Assembly: GCA_032622095.1 (NCBI GenBank)
Contig: CP136061.1
Span: 9,142,447-9,206,446, forward strand
DNA: 64,000 nucleotides
Reading direction: 5' to 3'
From: Siphonodentalium dalli
Taxonomy: Eukaryota > Mollusca > Scaphopoda > Gadilida > Siphonodentaliidae
The stretch's first letter is position 1. Each line of letters starts with the position of its first letter. Under the pieces are notes generated by a model, which worked only from the letters and a program-made list of their open reading frames with translations, was not told the origin of the DNA and did not search any database. A program made the position numbers and the translations under genes. Positions 46,101 to 56,966 of the stretch are shown piece by piece.

Positions 46101-49100
46101 ATAGTTACCGCGGTATACAGATGTCTATCTCTTTATAAACCAGTGTTATATAGTTAACGGGGTATAAAGATGGTCTATCTCTTTGTAAACAAGTGTTACA
46201 TAGTTACTGGAGTATATATATGGTGTATCTCTTTGTAAACAAGTGTTATATAGTTACCGTGGTATAAAGATGGTCTATCTCTTTGTAAACAAGTGTTATA
46301 TAGTTACCGGGGTTTAAAGATGGTCTATCTCTTTGTAAACAAGTGTTATATAGTTACCGGGGTATTAAGATGGTCTATCTCTTTGTAAACAAGTCTTATA
46401 TAAATACCGGGGTAAAAAGATGGTCTATCTCTTTGTAAACAATTGTTATATAGTTACTGTGGTATGGAGATGGTCTATATCTTTGTAAATAAGTGTTATA
46501 TAGTTACCGGTGTATAAAGATGGTCTGTCTCTTTGTAAACAAGTGTTATATAGTTACCGGGGTATAAAGATTGTCTATCTCTTTATAAACAAGTGTTATA
46601 TAATTACCGGGGTATAAAGATGGTCTATCTCTTTGTAAACAAGTGTTACATAGTTACTGGAGTATATATATGGTCTATCTCTTTGTAAACAAGTGTTATA
46701 TAGTTACCGTGGTATAAAGATGGTCTATCTCTTTGTAAACAAGTGTTATATAGTTACCGGGGTTTAAAGATGGTCTATCTCTTTGTAAACAAGTGTTATA
46801 TAGTTACCGGGGTATGAAGATGGTCTATCTCTTTATAAACAAGTGTTATATAGTTACCGGGGTATAAAGATGGTCTATCTCTTTGTAGGCAAGTGTTATA
46901 TAGTTACATGGGTATAAAGAAGGTCTATCTCTTTGTAAACAAATGTCATATAGTTACCGGGTATGAAGATGGTCTATCTCTTTGTAAACAAGTGTTAAAT
47001 AGCTACTGCGGTATAAAGATGGTCTATCTCTTTGTAAACAAGTGTTATATAGTTACCGGGGTATAACGATGGTCTATCTCTTTGTAAACAAGTGTTATAT
47101 AGTTACCGGGGTATAAAGATGGTCTATCTCTGTGTAAACAAGTGTTATATAGTTACCGCGGTATAAAGATGGTCTATCTCTTTATAAACCAGTGTTATAT
47201 AGTTAACGGGGTATAAAGATGGTCTATCTCTTTGTAAACAAGTGTTACATAGTTACTGGAGTATATATATGGTCTATCTCTTTGTAAACATGTGTTATAT
47301 AGTTACCGTGGTATAAAGATGGTCTATCTCTTTGTAAACAAGTGTTATATAGTTACCGGGGTATAGAGATGGTCTATCTCTTTGTAAGCAAGTGTTATAT
47401 AGTTACCGGGGTATGAAGATGGTATATTTCTTTGTAAACAAGTGTTATATAGTTACATGGGTATAAAGAAGGTCTATCTCTTTGTAAACAAATGTTATAT
47501 AGTTACCGGGTATGAAGATGGTCTATCTCTTTGTAAGCAAGTGTTAAATAGTTACCGGGGTATAAAGATGGTCTATCTCTTTGTAAACAAGTGTTATATA
47601 GTTACCGGGGTATAAAGATGGTCTATCACTTTGTAAACAAGTGTTATATTGTTACCGGGGTATAAAGATGGTCTATCTCTGTGTAAACAAGTGTTATATA
47701 GTTACCGCGGTATACAGATGGTCTATCTCTTTATAAACCAGTGTTATATAGTTAACGGGGTATAAAGATGGTCTATCTCTTTGTAAACAAGTGTTACATA
47801 GTTACTGGAGTATATATATGGTGTATCTCTTTGTAAACAAGTGTTATATAGTTACCGTGGTATAAAGATGGTCTATCTCTTTGTAAACAAGTGTTATATA
47901 GTTACCGGGGTTTAAAGATGGTCTATCTCTTTGTAAACAAGTGTTATATAGTTACCGGGGTATTAAGATGGTCTATCTCTTTGTAAACAAGTGTTATATA
48001 GTTACCGGGGTATAAAGATGGTCTATCTCTTTGTAAACAATTGTTATATAGTTACTGTGGTATGGAGATGGTCTATATCTTTGTAAGTAAGTATTATATA
48101 GTTACCGGTGTATAAAGATGGTCTGTCTCTTTGTAAACAAGTGTTATATAGTTACCGGGGTATAAAGATTGTCTATCTCTTTATAAACAAGTGTTATATA
48201 ATTACCGGGGTATAAAGATGGTCTATCTCTTTGTAATCAAGTGTTACATAGTTACTGGAGTATATATATGGTCTATCTCTTTGTAAACAAGTGTTATAAA
48301 GTTACCGTTGTATAAAGATGGTCTATCTCTTTGTAAACAAGTGTTATATAGTTACCGGGGTTTAAAGATGGTCTATCTCTTTGTAAACAAGTGTTATATA
48401 GTTACCGGGGTATGAAGATGGTCTATCTCTTTATAAACAAGTGTTATATAGTTACCGGGGTATAAAGATGGTCTATCTCTTTGTAAGCAAGTGTTATATA
48501 GTTACCGGGGTATGAAGATGGTATATCTCTTTGTAAACAAGTGTTATATAGTTACATGGGTATAAAGAAGGTCTATCTCTTTGTAAACAAATGTTATATA
48601 GTTACCGGGTATGAAGATGGTCTATCTCTTTGTAAACAAGTGTTAAATAGTTACCGGGGTATAAAGATGGTCTATCTCTTTGTAAGCAAGTGTTATATAG
48701 TTACCGGGGTATGAAGATGGTATATCTCTTTGTAAACAAGTGTTATATAGTTACATGGGTATAAAGAAGGTCTATCTCTTTGTAAACAAATGTTATATAG
48801 TTACCGGGTATGAAGATGGTCTATCTCTTTGTAAACAAGTGTTAAATAGTTACCGGGGTATAAAGATGGTCTATCTCTTTGTAAACAATTGTTATATAGT
48901 TACCGGGGTATAAAGATGGTCTATCTCTTTGAAAACAAGTGTTATATAGTTACCGGGGTATAAAGATGGTCTATCTCTGTGTAAACAAGTGTTATATAGT
49001 TACCGCGGTATAAAGATGGTCTATCTCTTTATAAACCAGTGTTATATAGTTAACGGGGTATAAAGATGGTCTATCTCTTTGTAAACAAGTGTTACATAGT

Positions 49101-49114
49101 TACTGGAGTATATA
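40172..49114. repeat. 50-bp satellite, left block (about 179 units)
   Basis: The consensus unit is TATAAAGATGGTCTATCTCT + TTGTAAACAAGTGTTATATA + GTTACCGGGG. Recurring variant units (ACTGGAGTATATATATGG, TAACGGGG, GTGGTATGGAG) recur in fixed order, which shows higher-order structure. Marker variants at 40726, 41281, 41481 and 42591 recur exactly 3,045 bp later. The block is cut by the Ngaro element and resumes at 57242. Confidence 0.97.
40685..46770. repeat. 3,045-bp tandem duplication inside the 50-bp satellite
   Basis: Copy 1 runs about 40685-43729 and copy 2 about 43730-46774. Private variants keep one constant offset: GACGGTGG (40726/43771), GATCTATC (41281/44326), GCCTATC (41481/44526) and TGTAGACAAG (42591/45636). 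I noticed only a single-base difference (GTGGTATAT against GTGTTATAT near 41306/44351). Confidence 0.85.
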
Positions 49115-49440
49115 GATAATTTATAAAGTAAATATTTTTATGCCAGTCACAGCCCTCATTATTGACACAGCCCTAATTAATAACATACTGTTTACAGTAT
49201 GAAAGTTTCCCGCCAGGCATAGCCTTCACACATTCTAAGAAACTTAATACATGGCGGGATTACCTCATGTTATTTGTTTGGGAACCAATAACTAGGAAGC
49301 AATTATAGCTCTAGCCAATAAGCAGCCTGCTGATTCCGAGAATAATTCGCGCGGAAATTTTATAGCGTCTTAGAATCAGTCACCAGTTTTCTTTCTCAGC
49401 ATAAAGACTAACTTTTCCAGATCTCCAAAAAATATTTTAA
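49115..49440 (+). repeat. Ngaro split direct repeat A1
   Basis: This 326-bp left terminus is identical in length to A2. The only difference I see is GCGCGGAAATT here against GCGCGGGAATT in A2 (about 49350 and 56345). It probably carries the element's promoter and leader. No canonical TATA box is assigned. Confidence 0.95.
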
Positions 49441-49573
49441 AACTTAATACTTAATCTGTTAAAATTTCTTGTGTTAATTTAAACACATCGTTGTTAACAC
49501 TGTTCTTGACGTCGACGTGTTGAAGAAGTTGTTAGAAGAAGTTTGCTTGCTGCGGATTTCGCATCATCAACAG

Positions 49574-51657
49574 GTGAGTTTATTTGGAAGACCGGTCATG
49601 ACTATCAAAGTTTTGATTTTTGGGTCATCGCACGTTGTCTGGTTCGCTCGCTATCTCCATAACAAGTCGACCACGGCTTCGGCACCCTTTCTCGAAGATT
49701 TCCGTAAGGAGTTAGGACTCCAAGACGAGCACGTGGTTGTTAGGATGTTTGGCACCAGTGGGCTTAATGTAGCGAACATTGACGCTAAAATGCGGTCGCG
49801 CGTGTGTCGTTTTCAACCCGAGATTTTGGTAATAATTTGCGGTGGAAACGATCTGTCGTGCCGAGACTCGTCTGTGGTGTATCGTGACTTTGTAACCGTA
49901 GTCGATTCCTTGGTTCGGCAAACCCCGTCGATTCGCAATGTTACAGTTATGGAGTGTCTGCAACGTACGAAAATTCGTCTCCCAGGTCCATTACGTGCTG
50001 ATTCACAGGACCCTTCGATTGTGGCCGAATATAATGGAAGAGTTTCTGAGCTAAATTTGGAGCTTCTGTCGCACTTAAGAGAGGTGTCTCTGCGTGTACA
50101 TTATGTCCGTTTGCGCCGTCTTTCTAATTTTGTGCGCGACTTTCCGGCGGAATTTCTACGGGATGGCATTCATCTCAACGACAAGGCTATGCGTCGTTTC
50201 AAGCGATGTATTCAAATGGTTGTCACCAATGCGTTAGCTGCAATGGGTGCACGTTTACGTACATAGTTAGCTGTGCTCGTGAAATTACTTGAGGAAAAGC
50301 TCTAACTGGGCTCATTTGTCCATGATATGGACGTTATTATTAGTTCCATATTATTTCGGCGACGATATATAAATTCACGAACAAGTGCTGCTTTACTTAG
50401 GACGATCTATTTATAGCGACAAGATTTCCGGTCTTATGACGTCATGGTAGTGCGTCTTAATTTAGTAACATAGAGGGCGCTTGGTTGTCGGTAACTAATT
50501 TTAGTAACAATGAAACCAGCTTTTACAAACTTATTTATAGTTACAAAATGGCCGCGTCTGACGTCATTTGTTGTTCTCAATATAGTAACAGGATTGCTTT
50601 GTAGCGGCGCGATCGTCTTTGTTTTCCATAGTTATTTATAGTATCAAGATGGCCGTGTATGATATCATTTGATGTTCTTAATTTAGTAACAACATGGAGT
50701 CGTTTTGTTTTGATTGCGCCTTTTGGGGTCGCCTTTGGCGTCTTACATTTTAAAAATAATTATTTAATCATGGTTTTAGCTGGGAATAAATTACCAACAT
50801 TTTATTCTTCAGTGTTTAATTACATTATTTAATTACATTGCTAAAATTAAAAAAAATAATTATTTCATCATGGTTTTAGCTGGGAATAAGTTACCAACAT
50901 TTTAATTTCGGTGTTTAATTACATTAATTAATTATATTGCTTATCTCATTCTGTTAAAAAGAGATATTATTACAGAGTGGCACTTCTTCTTCAAACTTTC
51001 CGTGAGTCTCAGTTATACAACTGGGTTAATTATTTAGAAACTATTTCGTTTGGGCTTCTCACGGAGTTTGTTGAGGTTATTATTATATTTCAGTGCTTAT
51101 CTCATTACTGTGTTTTTGAAAGCCCTTGTATGTTACCTTTGGTCGACAGACTCACTGGCCCTCAGTCTATGGCTGATTTATAATATTAATTTGGTGTGCT
51201 AATTGAAATTAAATGATGTTCAGTGGGTCTGTCTGGAAACTGAAGCTTTATAACATGTATGACTCCTACCTCCCTGTCCTCTTGCCGCTCCCTGACTACA
51301 GGGTTATTAATCTGGGCACCTGCGGTTCAAGAGAGATGGGGCTAATCTTTACCTTGGTAGCTGTCATTTAGCCCCCCCCTCCCACATTAATTTTATTGCC
51401 AAGCAATGCTGAATAGAGCATACATGAGTAACTGATTTATTTCTAGTTGGTTTGTAACCACTCAACTGAAATCAACTTATTACCTTTAATTGCCAGCCCA
51501 TAGCGGCGATAGGAAATCATATGTCAAGGCGGGGTTTTTATTTTGCCAATGTGTGCGGTTTCACCCTTGCTTGGCCTTTTAACATGTTCTGGGGAGGGGG
51601 GGTTGCTGCTGTTCAGCAGAACTCTTTTACTGGCACTTATTATTTTTGAACTTTCAG
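49574..51657 (+). other. Predicted intron of the Ngaro transcript skipping the hydrolase ORF
   Basis: CAG|GTGAGT (49571-49579), a consensus donor, lies 24 nt before the hydrolase ATG. TTTTTGAACTTTCAG| (ending 51657), a good acceptor, lies two bases before the gag ATG. Splicing between them would remove the whole hydrolase ORF and bring gag next to the leader. Prediction from sequence only; no transcript evidence. Confidence 0.45.
49598..50266 (+). CDS. SGNH-hydrolase-like protein of the Ngaro element
   Basis: The protein is 222 residues from the first ATG in the frame; the open frame extends upstream to 49517 but without an ATG. It shows the SGNH/GDSL blocks: FGSSHVVW near the start (the second Ser of GSS in the nucleophile position), GTSGLNVAN as block II, ICGGNDLS with the Asn of block III, and DGIHLNDKAMRRF near the C-terminus with the Asp-x-x-His dyad. 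Known: SGNH hydrolases are esterases/lipases, and such domains have been noted in some Ngaro and CR1-type retroelements. Its role in transposition is not established. The frame is intact while the pol frames are broken. Its position before gag, behind a strong splice donor, suggests expression from the unspliced RNA. Confidence 0.85.
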   Translation: MTIKVLIFGSSHVVWFARYLHNKSTTASAPFLEDFRKELGLQDEHVVVRMFGTSGLNVANIDAKMRSRVCRFQPEILVIICGGNDLSCRDSSVVYRDFVTVVDSLVRQTPSIRNVTVMECLQRTKIRLPGPLRADSQDPSIVAEYNGRVSELNLELLSHLREVSLRVHYVRLRRLSNFVRDFPAEFLRDGIHLNDKAMRRFKRCIQMVVTNALAAMGARLRT

Positions 51658-51659
51658 TC
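50267..51659 (+). other. Ngaro inter-ORF region with internal repeats
   Basis: This 1.4-kb stretch has no convincing ORF. At about 50440-50700 a ~100-bp unit is partly repeated, with (A/T)TTTAGTAACA and AA(A/G)ATGGCCG..GA..TCAT words. Two copies include TGACGTCA (near 50438 and 50560). A ~95-bp unit (ATCATGGTTTTAGCTGGGAA + TAA..TTACCAACATTTTA) follows twice (about 50750-50910). A candidate acceptor (TTTATTTCTAG, near 51446) precedes the stronger one at 51657. Confidence 0.6.
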
Positions 51660-52847
51660 ATGCCGAAGGCTTCAAAAAAGACGAGGCATCTCAACAAGGA
51701 AAAATCCTCACAACGGTTAACTCGCGGGCAGAAACGAGCGGAAGAGTTAAATGATGGACTTTCACACATTTATCAGGTGGATGTTGGTGGCATAGGGGAT
51801 ATTATGCACAGCAGTGCAGGACTACATTCTTCGCCTGGTATAGGGATTGATGGAGAGCCGATACCTGGCTCAAGTGGACTCCAGACCACAGGGCTATCTA
51901 CGGCCACAGGGCTATCTGCGGAGCCCTTGCTAAACATTCCGGAAAATCTGTCTATAACTGTTAAACATTCTTTGATAGTGGAGCTGGAGGCGGCAGCAGC
52001 AAAGCTTCGCCGCGAAACACAGCAGGGGGATACCTCCCACATGGGAATATCTGACGGTACGTTGGGTAGCCACGAAATGCAGGACCCCATTGGTCACACT
52101 GGCATGCCCCGGGTTGGTCAATCTGCCCCGATGGCTATATGTTCTGGTCCTTTAGCTGCCCATGTTAACCTGGCACTGAGAACCAGAATATGGAACGAGG
52201 AGTTTGTTGAGTTGTCCTCTTTATTGGACAACAATAATACGCCTCAGTACACTGTTTCGTTCGATCCATCGGGGGAGTGGCCTATCCGGTGCATTCCGAA
52301 ACCAAGTAAGCAAATTGCATCAATAGATCAATGGATTTCTGCCTTTGAAATTTTTCAAGACATTTATATTTTGAGGAATCCACATCAGTCCAGGGCTTTG
52401 GTAAAATATCAAAATCAGATCCGGACGTTGGCGCAGGACAAGGCTGATTGGCTCATGTACGACAGGCAATTCAGAATGCTCAAACAGGTTGACCATTCAC
52501 TGGCATGGGATGCTTTGCATCTAGTGCTTTTTGTTAAAGCTACTCGGCAGCCATTACCTGTAATTACAAATCGCCCTCAGCCTAGTCCTTACAAACAGTC
52601 CGGATCTTATTCACGGTCTCCATCTCAAAATTCTCCACCTTTTCCTAAAGGTTTCTGTTTCAAATACCATAACACTGGAATTTGTAATGGCTGCAAATTT
52701 TCGCATCAATGTTTCGTGTGTAATAAGGAGCATCCATTCATAAGATGTGCCAGCAAATCTGAGTGGTTTCGGAATCCCTTTCGTGGGAACAACCGAGGTT
52801 TTCGAGCCTCCCAAAACCACTCACAACAAACCTCGGCGAAGAAATGA
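51660..52847 (+). CDS. Gag-like protein of the Ngaro element
   Basis: The protein is 395 residues from ATG 51660; an upstream ATG at 51549 is in frame but the acceptor at 51657 favours 51660. The N-terminus is Lys/Arg-rich (PKASKKTRHLNKEKSSQRL), a likely nuclear-localisation or RNA-binding region. The middle is Gly/Ser-rich. Residues ~205-320 form a conserved-looking globular part (QWISAFEIFQDIYILRNP). Near residue 330 begins a Cys/His cluster, C-x3-H-x4-C-x2-C-x3-H-x-C-x2-C-x4-H-x4-C, as is usual at the end of gag in DIRS-order elements. The frame is intact. It overlaps the next frame by about 100 nt in +1, which implies frameshifting, re-initiation or splicing for RT expression. Confidence 0.85.
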   Translation: MPKASKKTRHLNKEKSSQRLTRGQKRAEELNDGLSHIYQVDVGGIGDIMHSSAGLHSSPGIGIDGEPIPGSSGLQTTGLSTATGLSAEPLLNIPENLSITVKHSLIVELEAAAAKLRRETQQGDTSHMGISDGTLGSHEMQDPIGHTGMPRVGQSAPMAICSGPLAAHVNLALRTRIWNEEFVELSSLLDNNNTPQYTVSFDPSGEWPIRCIPKPSKQIASIDQWISAFEIFQDIYILRNPHQSRALVKYQNQIRTLAQDKADWLMYDRQFRMLKQVDHSLAWDALHLVLFVKATRQPLPVITNRPQPSPYKQSGSYSRSPSQNSPPFPKGFCFKYHNTGICNGCKFSHQCFVCNKEHPFIRCASKSEWFRNPFRGNNRGFRASQNHSQQTSAKK

Positions 52848-53891
52848 AATTGTCACACCAATTGACCATAGAGTACTGCATATTTGGCTTCAGGGGTATG
52901 ATATGGGGCTGAGTAAATTTTTGGTGGATGGGTTTATATCTGGCTTTTCATTGGGGTGTCAGGGTATTGAATCATCTCTCCGGGCCCCAAATTTGAAGTC
53001 TGCATCCGAATTTCCACATGTTATGGATGCTAAGATTGCTAAAGAGATAGCTGCAGGTCGTATTGCAGGACCTTTTGATGCCCCCCCCCCCCTCTACCGA
53101 ATTTTCATATTTCACCTTTTGGTGTTGTTCCCAAAAAGACACCTGGAGAATTCAGAGTGATCCACCATCTTTCCCACCCTGCTGGTCATTCTGTCAATGA
53201 CGGAATACCACAGGACAAGTCAGCAGTAAATTACGCTTCAATCCAAGACGCCATTGCACTCATAAAACAAATAGGAATTGGATCCTTTATTTGTCGCTTG
53301 GATATAAAAAATGCTTTCTCTAACTTACCCATAAGACTAGGTGATCAACATTTACTTGGTTTCAATTGGCGTGACAATTTCTATTATGGCAAAACATTGC
53401 CTATGGGTTGTAGTTCATCATGCTATTTATTTGAGTGTTTCAGCACTGCTTTGGAGTGGATTGTCAAAGAGAAATTAAAAATACATGCGGTAACTTACTA
53501 TCTGGATGATTTTTGCTTCATATTTAAGTCAGTAGAGGAGGCCACATACTCAATAAAGTTGTTCTTGAAGTTATGTGACCTCATCGGTGTCCCTATCTGT
53601 CATGAGAAGACTCTGGGCCCTGCTACAACTTTGGAATATTTGGGCATTGAATTAGATACCGTGAAAATGGAGGCACGATTACCTATAGATAAGTTACAGA
53701 AGTGCCAAGCAGAAATATCACAGCTTCTTCAAGCTGAGAAGGCTACATTGAAACAACTGCAATCTATTATAGGGACCCTCAACTTTGCATGCTGTTGTTC
53801 TACCGGGACGGGTATTTTTACGCAGGCTAATCAATCTATCAATGAAAGTACATCACCCGTCACACAGGGTGAGGTTGACTATAGAGGTTAA
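52747..53891 (+). pseudogene. Ngaro reverse transcriptase, frame broken at a C12 run
   Basis: The N-terminal part is open from 52747 to 53160 with no good ATG at its start. The coding signal leaves this frame at a run of 12 C (53081-53092) and continues in another frame at about 53095-53891. The catalytic motifs are in the second part: RLDIKNAFSN (motif A), LPMGCSSSCYLFE (motif B) and YYLDDFCF (motif C), then LGIELD. It makes element cDNA from RNA as part of a polyprotein. A second frame change near 53785-53800 separates it from RNase H. The C run is a classic slippage or sequencing-error site, so the break may not be real. Confidence 0.85.
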
Positions 53892-54441
53892 AAATGATTT
53901 GAAGCTTTGGCTGACCTTTCTTCAGAATTTCAATGGGAAAACATTCTTTTTTGAAGAAAAATGGGTTTCGGACAAAAAATTGCACTTGTTCACGGATGCT
54001 AGTACATCCTGGGGCTATGGGGCTATATTTGGGTCAGATTGGCTCTTGGGTGAGTGGCCATTGGCAGCAAAATCGTTGAATATTGCAGTTTTAGAGTTAT
54101 ACCCTATCGTAATTGCAATAAAAATTTGGGGACATCGACTCCGAAATCATAAAATTATCATACATTCCGACAACACAACAGTAGTGGCCATAATCAATGA
54201 GCAGACTACAGCTAATCATGCTCTCCTTGCCCTTCTCAGACAATTGGTTTTGGACACCTTAAAATTCAATGTTTTGATTAGAGCTGTCCATGTGCAAGGA
54301 ATTAAAAACACCTTACCTGATTTGCTTTCGAGATTTCAGGTGGCAAAATTCAAGGATCTGGCACCATGGGCCAAGGCTCAACCAACACCAGTGCCCAATC
54401 GGATGAGTATAAACAAATTACTAGCACTGTCAGATTCCTGA
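53785..54441 (+). pseudogene. Ngaro RNase H domain, separated from RT by a frame change
   Basis: The frame continues the polyprotein in +1 relative to RT from about 53785. It carries PGRVFLRRLINLS, the usual RT-RNase H connection. RNase H acidic residues are in LFTDASTSWGYG, AVLELYPIV, IHSDNTT and NTLPDLLSR. RNase H removes the RNA template after reverse transcription. All four acidic positions are present. In an intact element this would be fused to RT. The last ~75 nt overlap the recombinase frame, which is normal in this group. Confidence 0.85.
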
Positions 54442-55316
54442 TGAGTCATGCACTAGCTCCATCCACACAAAGGTCATATAGTAAATTCTGGAATATGTTC
54501 TTAGGTTTTTGTGAGCAATATCAGTTATCTTCTCGAATCCCGATTCCAATTAATAGTATTGGTCTTTTTGTTGCTCACCTTTTCAACAAACATTACAGCA
54601 TAGCAACTGTAAGGACAATATTATCGGTTATTGCTTATAAGCACAAAATGTCTCAATTTAAGGACCCCTCTCAGGAATTTTGTGTCAAAAAATTGTTGAC
54701 AGGTTTCCAAAACATACGTCCAGGTGGTGATTTACGCATGCCTATAACTCTGACTCAGTTACATAGAATGTTGGATGTTCTACCAAGATGTCTTCCGATC
54801 AGTTCTCAAGTATTACTATTTCGGGCTATGTTTGCTTTAGCATTTTTTGCGCTTGCACGTATCGGGGAATTGTGTCGAACAAGCACGCATGTCTGCAATA
54901 TTTAGCTTTTTTCGGATGTGACAATCTATCCAGCTGAGCTAGTGGTTGCTTTTAAAAATTTCAAGCATAACCATTCCCATCAAACTCATTTCATATCAAT
55001 TAAAAAACAGTCGGTGGCATCAAAATGCCCTTATTCTATCATATGCGAATACATTACTTTCCGTGGACCACAGAATGGTCCATTCTTTTGCTCGCCAAGT
55101 GGCAGTAGTATTTCCCGGAAAGAATTTGATTTTATTCTTGTCACAGTGCTCAAATTTCTCAATCTTGATGAAAAATTGTATAAATCTCATAGCTTCCGTA
55201 TCGGTGGTGCTTGCTTAGCAGCCAAACAAGGTTTTTCAGATGCACAAATAAGAATGTTGGGTCGCTGGAAATCGGACGCATTCAAAAAATATATTCGCCC
55301 ACCCGCACTTATTTGA
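54366..55316 (+). pseudogene. Ngaro tyrosine recombinase with one in-frame stop
   Basis: One frame of about 316 codons from ATG 54366 is interrupted by TAG at 54903-54905. The N-terminal half (TQRSYSKFWNMFLGFCEQY) resembles a core-binding SAM-like domain. The catalytic residues are all visible: Arg in ALARIGEL (just before the stop), HSFR-IGG, GRWKS, and the Tyr in KKYIR. This enzyme integrates a circular cDNA by strand exchange instead of a DDE integrase, so it leaves no target duplication, as seen at this insertion. With the stop, only the first half would be made unless the TAG is read through. Confidence 0.88.
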
Positions 55317-55832
55317 ACCAACTGCTGGACATCTTGGTATCAATATCCATTCTTCTTAGATTTGAGGCAAATTACTAGTGGATAGTAACATTGCCCCATT
55401 GGGTATTGCCGAGACTTACCAGCAATGGTATCTAATGGAACCTCGACAGCATCCCTTCATGTAGCTCATGGGGATTTTGTTGTTGAGTTTTTTATTGGGT
55501 ACTCACATATTGCACATTATATGGCAGGAATTACCGACAATGTATTTAGTTGCCATGGTTACCCAACAGACTGGTATAAATTTGCATTGTTGTATCACAA
55601 CATCAGTTATCATCGGTGAGGTCATCGAAATAAATCTCTCCCACTATCTTTTCATGTAGCTCATGGAGTAGTGGGGGTCATCTGAGGTAATCATATTAGG
55701 GTATAGCGATGGGGGGATTTTATTTCAGCAATGTTTGTTAGCCACATCATATCTCCTTCTTGTCAACTTCTACTTCATGCAGGTCTTGCTTTTGTGGCTG
55801 TAATGCTGGTCCATCTTAAGCTACCAGCATTG
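55317..55832 (+). other. Ngaro 3' region before B1
   Basis: No ORF is supported. CATGTAGCTCATGG(G/A) recurs at about 55457 and 55652, with adjacent similar sequence, which suggests a small internal duplication. Confidence 0.5.
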
Positions 55833-56107
55833 TGGCGCTTTACACCCACAAACAGTATTTCACTCAAAATTTTATCATGGTCTGATTCACCTAATGGACA
55901 TTTAGATTTCTTCAAAAAATATTACCATGATTAATTCGTAGCCAGCAACAAGGACTTTTAATCAGTTGACACCTTTGAGTGATTTTGGCGAATAAAATTA
56001 TTTCGTCGGACCGCATACTCTAGTCTATTAGTTTCTTCACTCCTTGGGGTATATTAACCTTCTTCAAATGAAGAACCTTCATTTAGTAGGCAAGGGAGTG
56101 GCATAAA
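55833..56107 (+). repeat. Ngaro split direct repeat B1
   Basis: This 275-bp repeat appears identical to B2. It starts TGGCGCTTTACACCCACAAA and ends GAGTGGCATAAA. It is followed without a gap by A2, so GCATAAA|GATAAT at 56101-56113 represents the circular-junction sequence. Confidence 0.95.
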
Positions 56108-56433
56108 GATAATTTATAAAGTAAATATTTTTATGCCAGTCACAGCCCTCATTATTGACACAGCCCTAATTAATAACATACTGTTTACAGTATGAAAGTT
56201 TCCCGCCAGGCATAGCCTTCACACATTCTAAGAAACTTAATACATGGCGGGATTACCTCATGTTATTTGTTTGGGAACCAATAACTAGGAAGCAATTATA
56301 GCTCTAGCCAATAAGCAGCCTGCTGATTCCGAGAATAATTCGCGCGGGAATTTTATAGCGTCTTAGAATCAGTCACCAGTTTTCTTTCTCAGCATAAAGA
56401 CTAACTTTTCCAGATCTCCAAAAAATATTTTAA
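56108..56433 (+). repeat. Ngaro split direct repeat A2
   Basis: This 326-bp repeat has one observed difference from A1. It starts GATAATTTATAAAG directly after B1. Confidence 0.95.
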
Positions 56434-56966
56434 CCCTCCCGCCCTACCCTTATCATATTGAGATTGCAAGGAGGAGATACTCATGAAGTTGGCAGGGATG
56501 TGAGAACGTGGGCATCAATAATCGAACATCTGTCTTTAAATCAATCTAACGGTACAACCAAGTCAATAGCATGTAGTTGTTCAGTCTAAACTTTGGAAAA
56601 ACACTTTAATTTTGTCCAATGTCCTCACATCCCTGACTTTATATTGTATATATGTATTGTTTTCATCACAATGTCAAATGTCTGATCGATTTGTTTCACG
56701 CTGTACTGTTAAATTATAATCTACATTCTGTTGAAATTTTATGTTATACATTGTACTGATTATTATGTTCAATTGTTTTTGGGCATTTAGAGTTTTGAAG
56801 GAGTTTCCGAATGAATGTGTTGCATTATGGCAATCTTTCCATGTATAGTTTGTGGGAAGCTCCTTCAGATCTCCATGTTTGGTCCTTGATAGTCATAGCT
56901 TTCCCTGCTACAAAATATACATAAAGAGTCCTCAGGGTTTTGTAGCTGTGACTATATGCTGGCTTT
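56434..56966 (+). other. Ngaro spacer between A2 and B2
   Basis: This 533-bp unique AT-rich sequence has no supported ORF. A short inverted word pair (GTCCTCACATCCCTG against AGGGATGTGAG, near 56620 and 56495) is present. Confidence 0.6.

Noticed and set aside
49517..49597. Upstream extension of the hydrolase frame
   Set aside because: It starts with GTG, which is not a normal eukaryotic start, and it contains a consensus splice donor. The ATG at 49598 directly precedes the SGNH block I.
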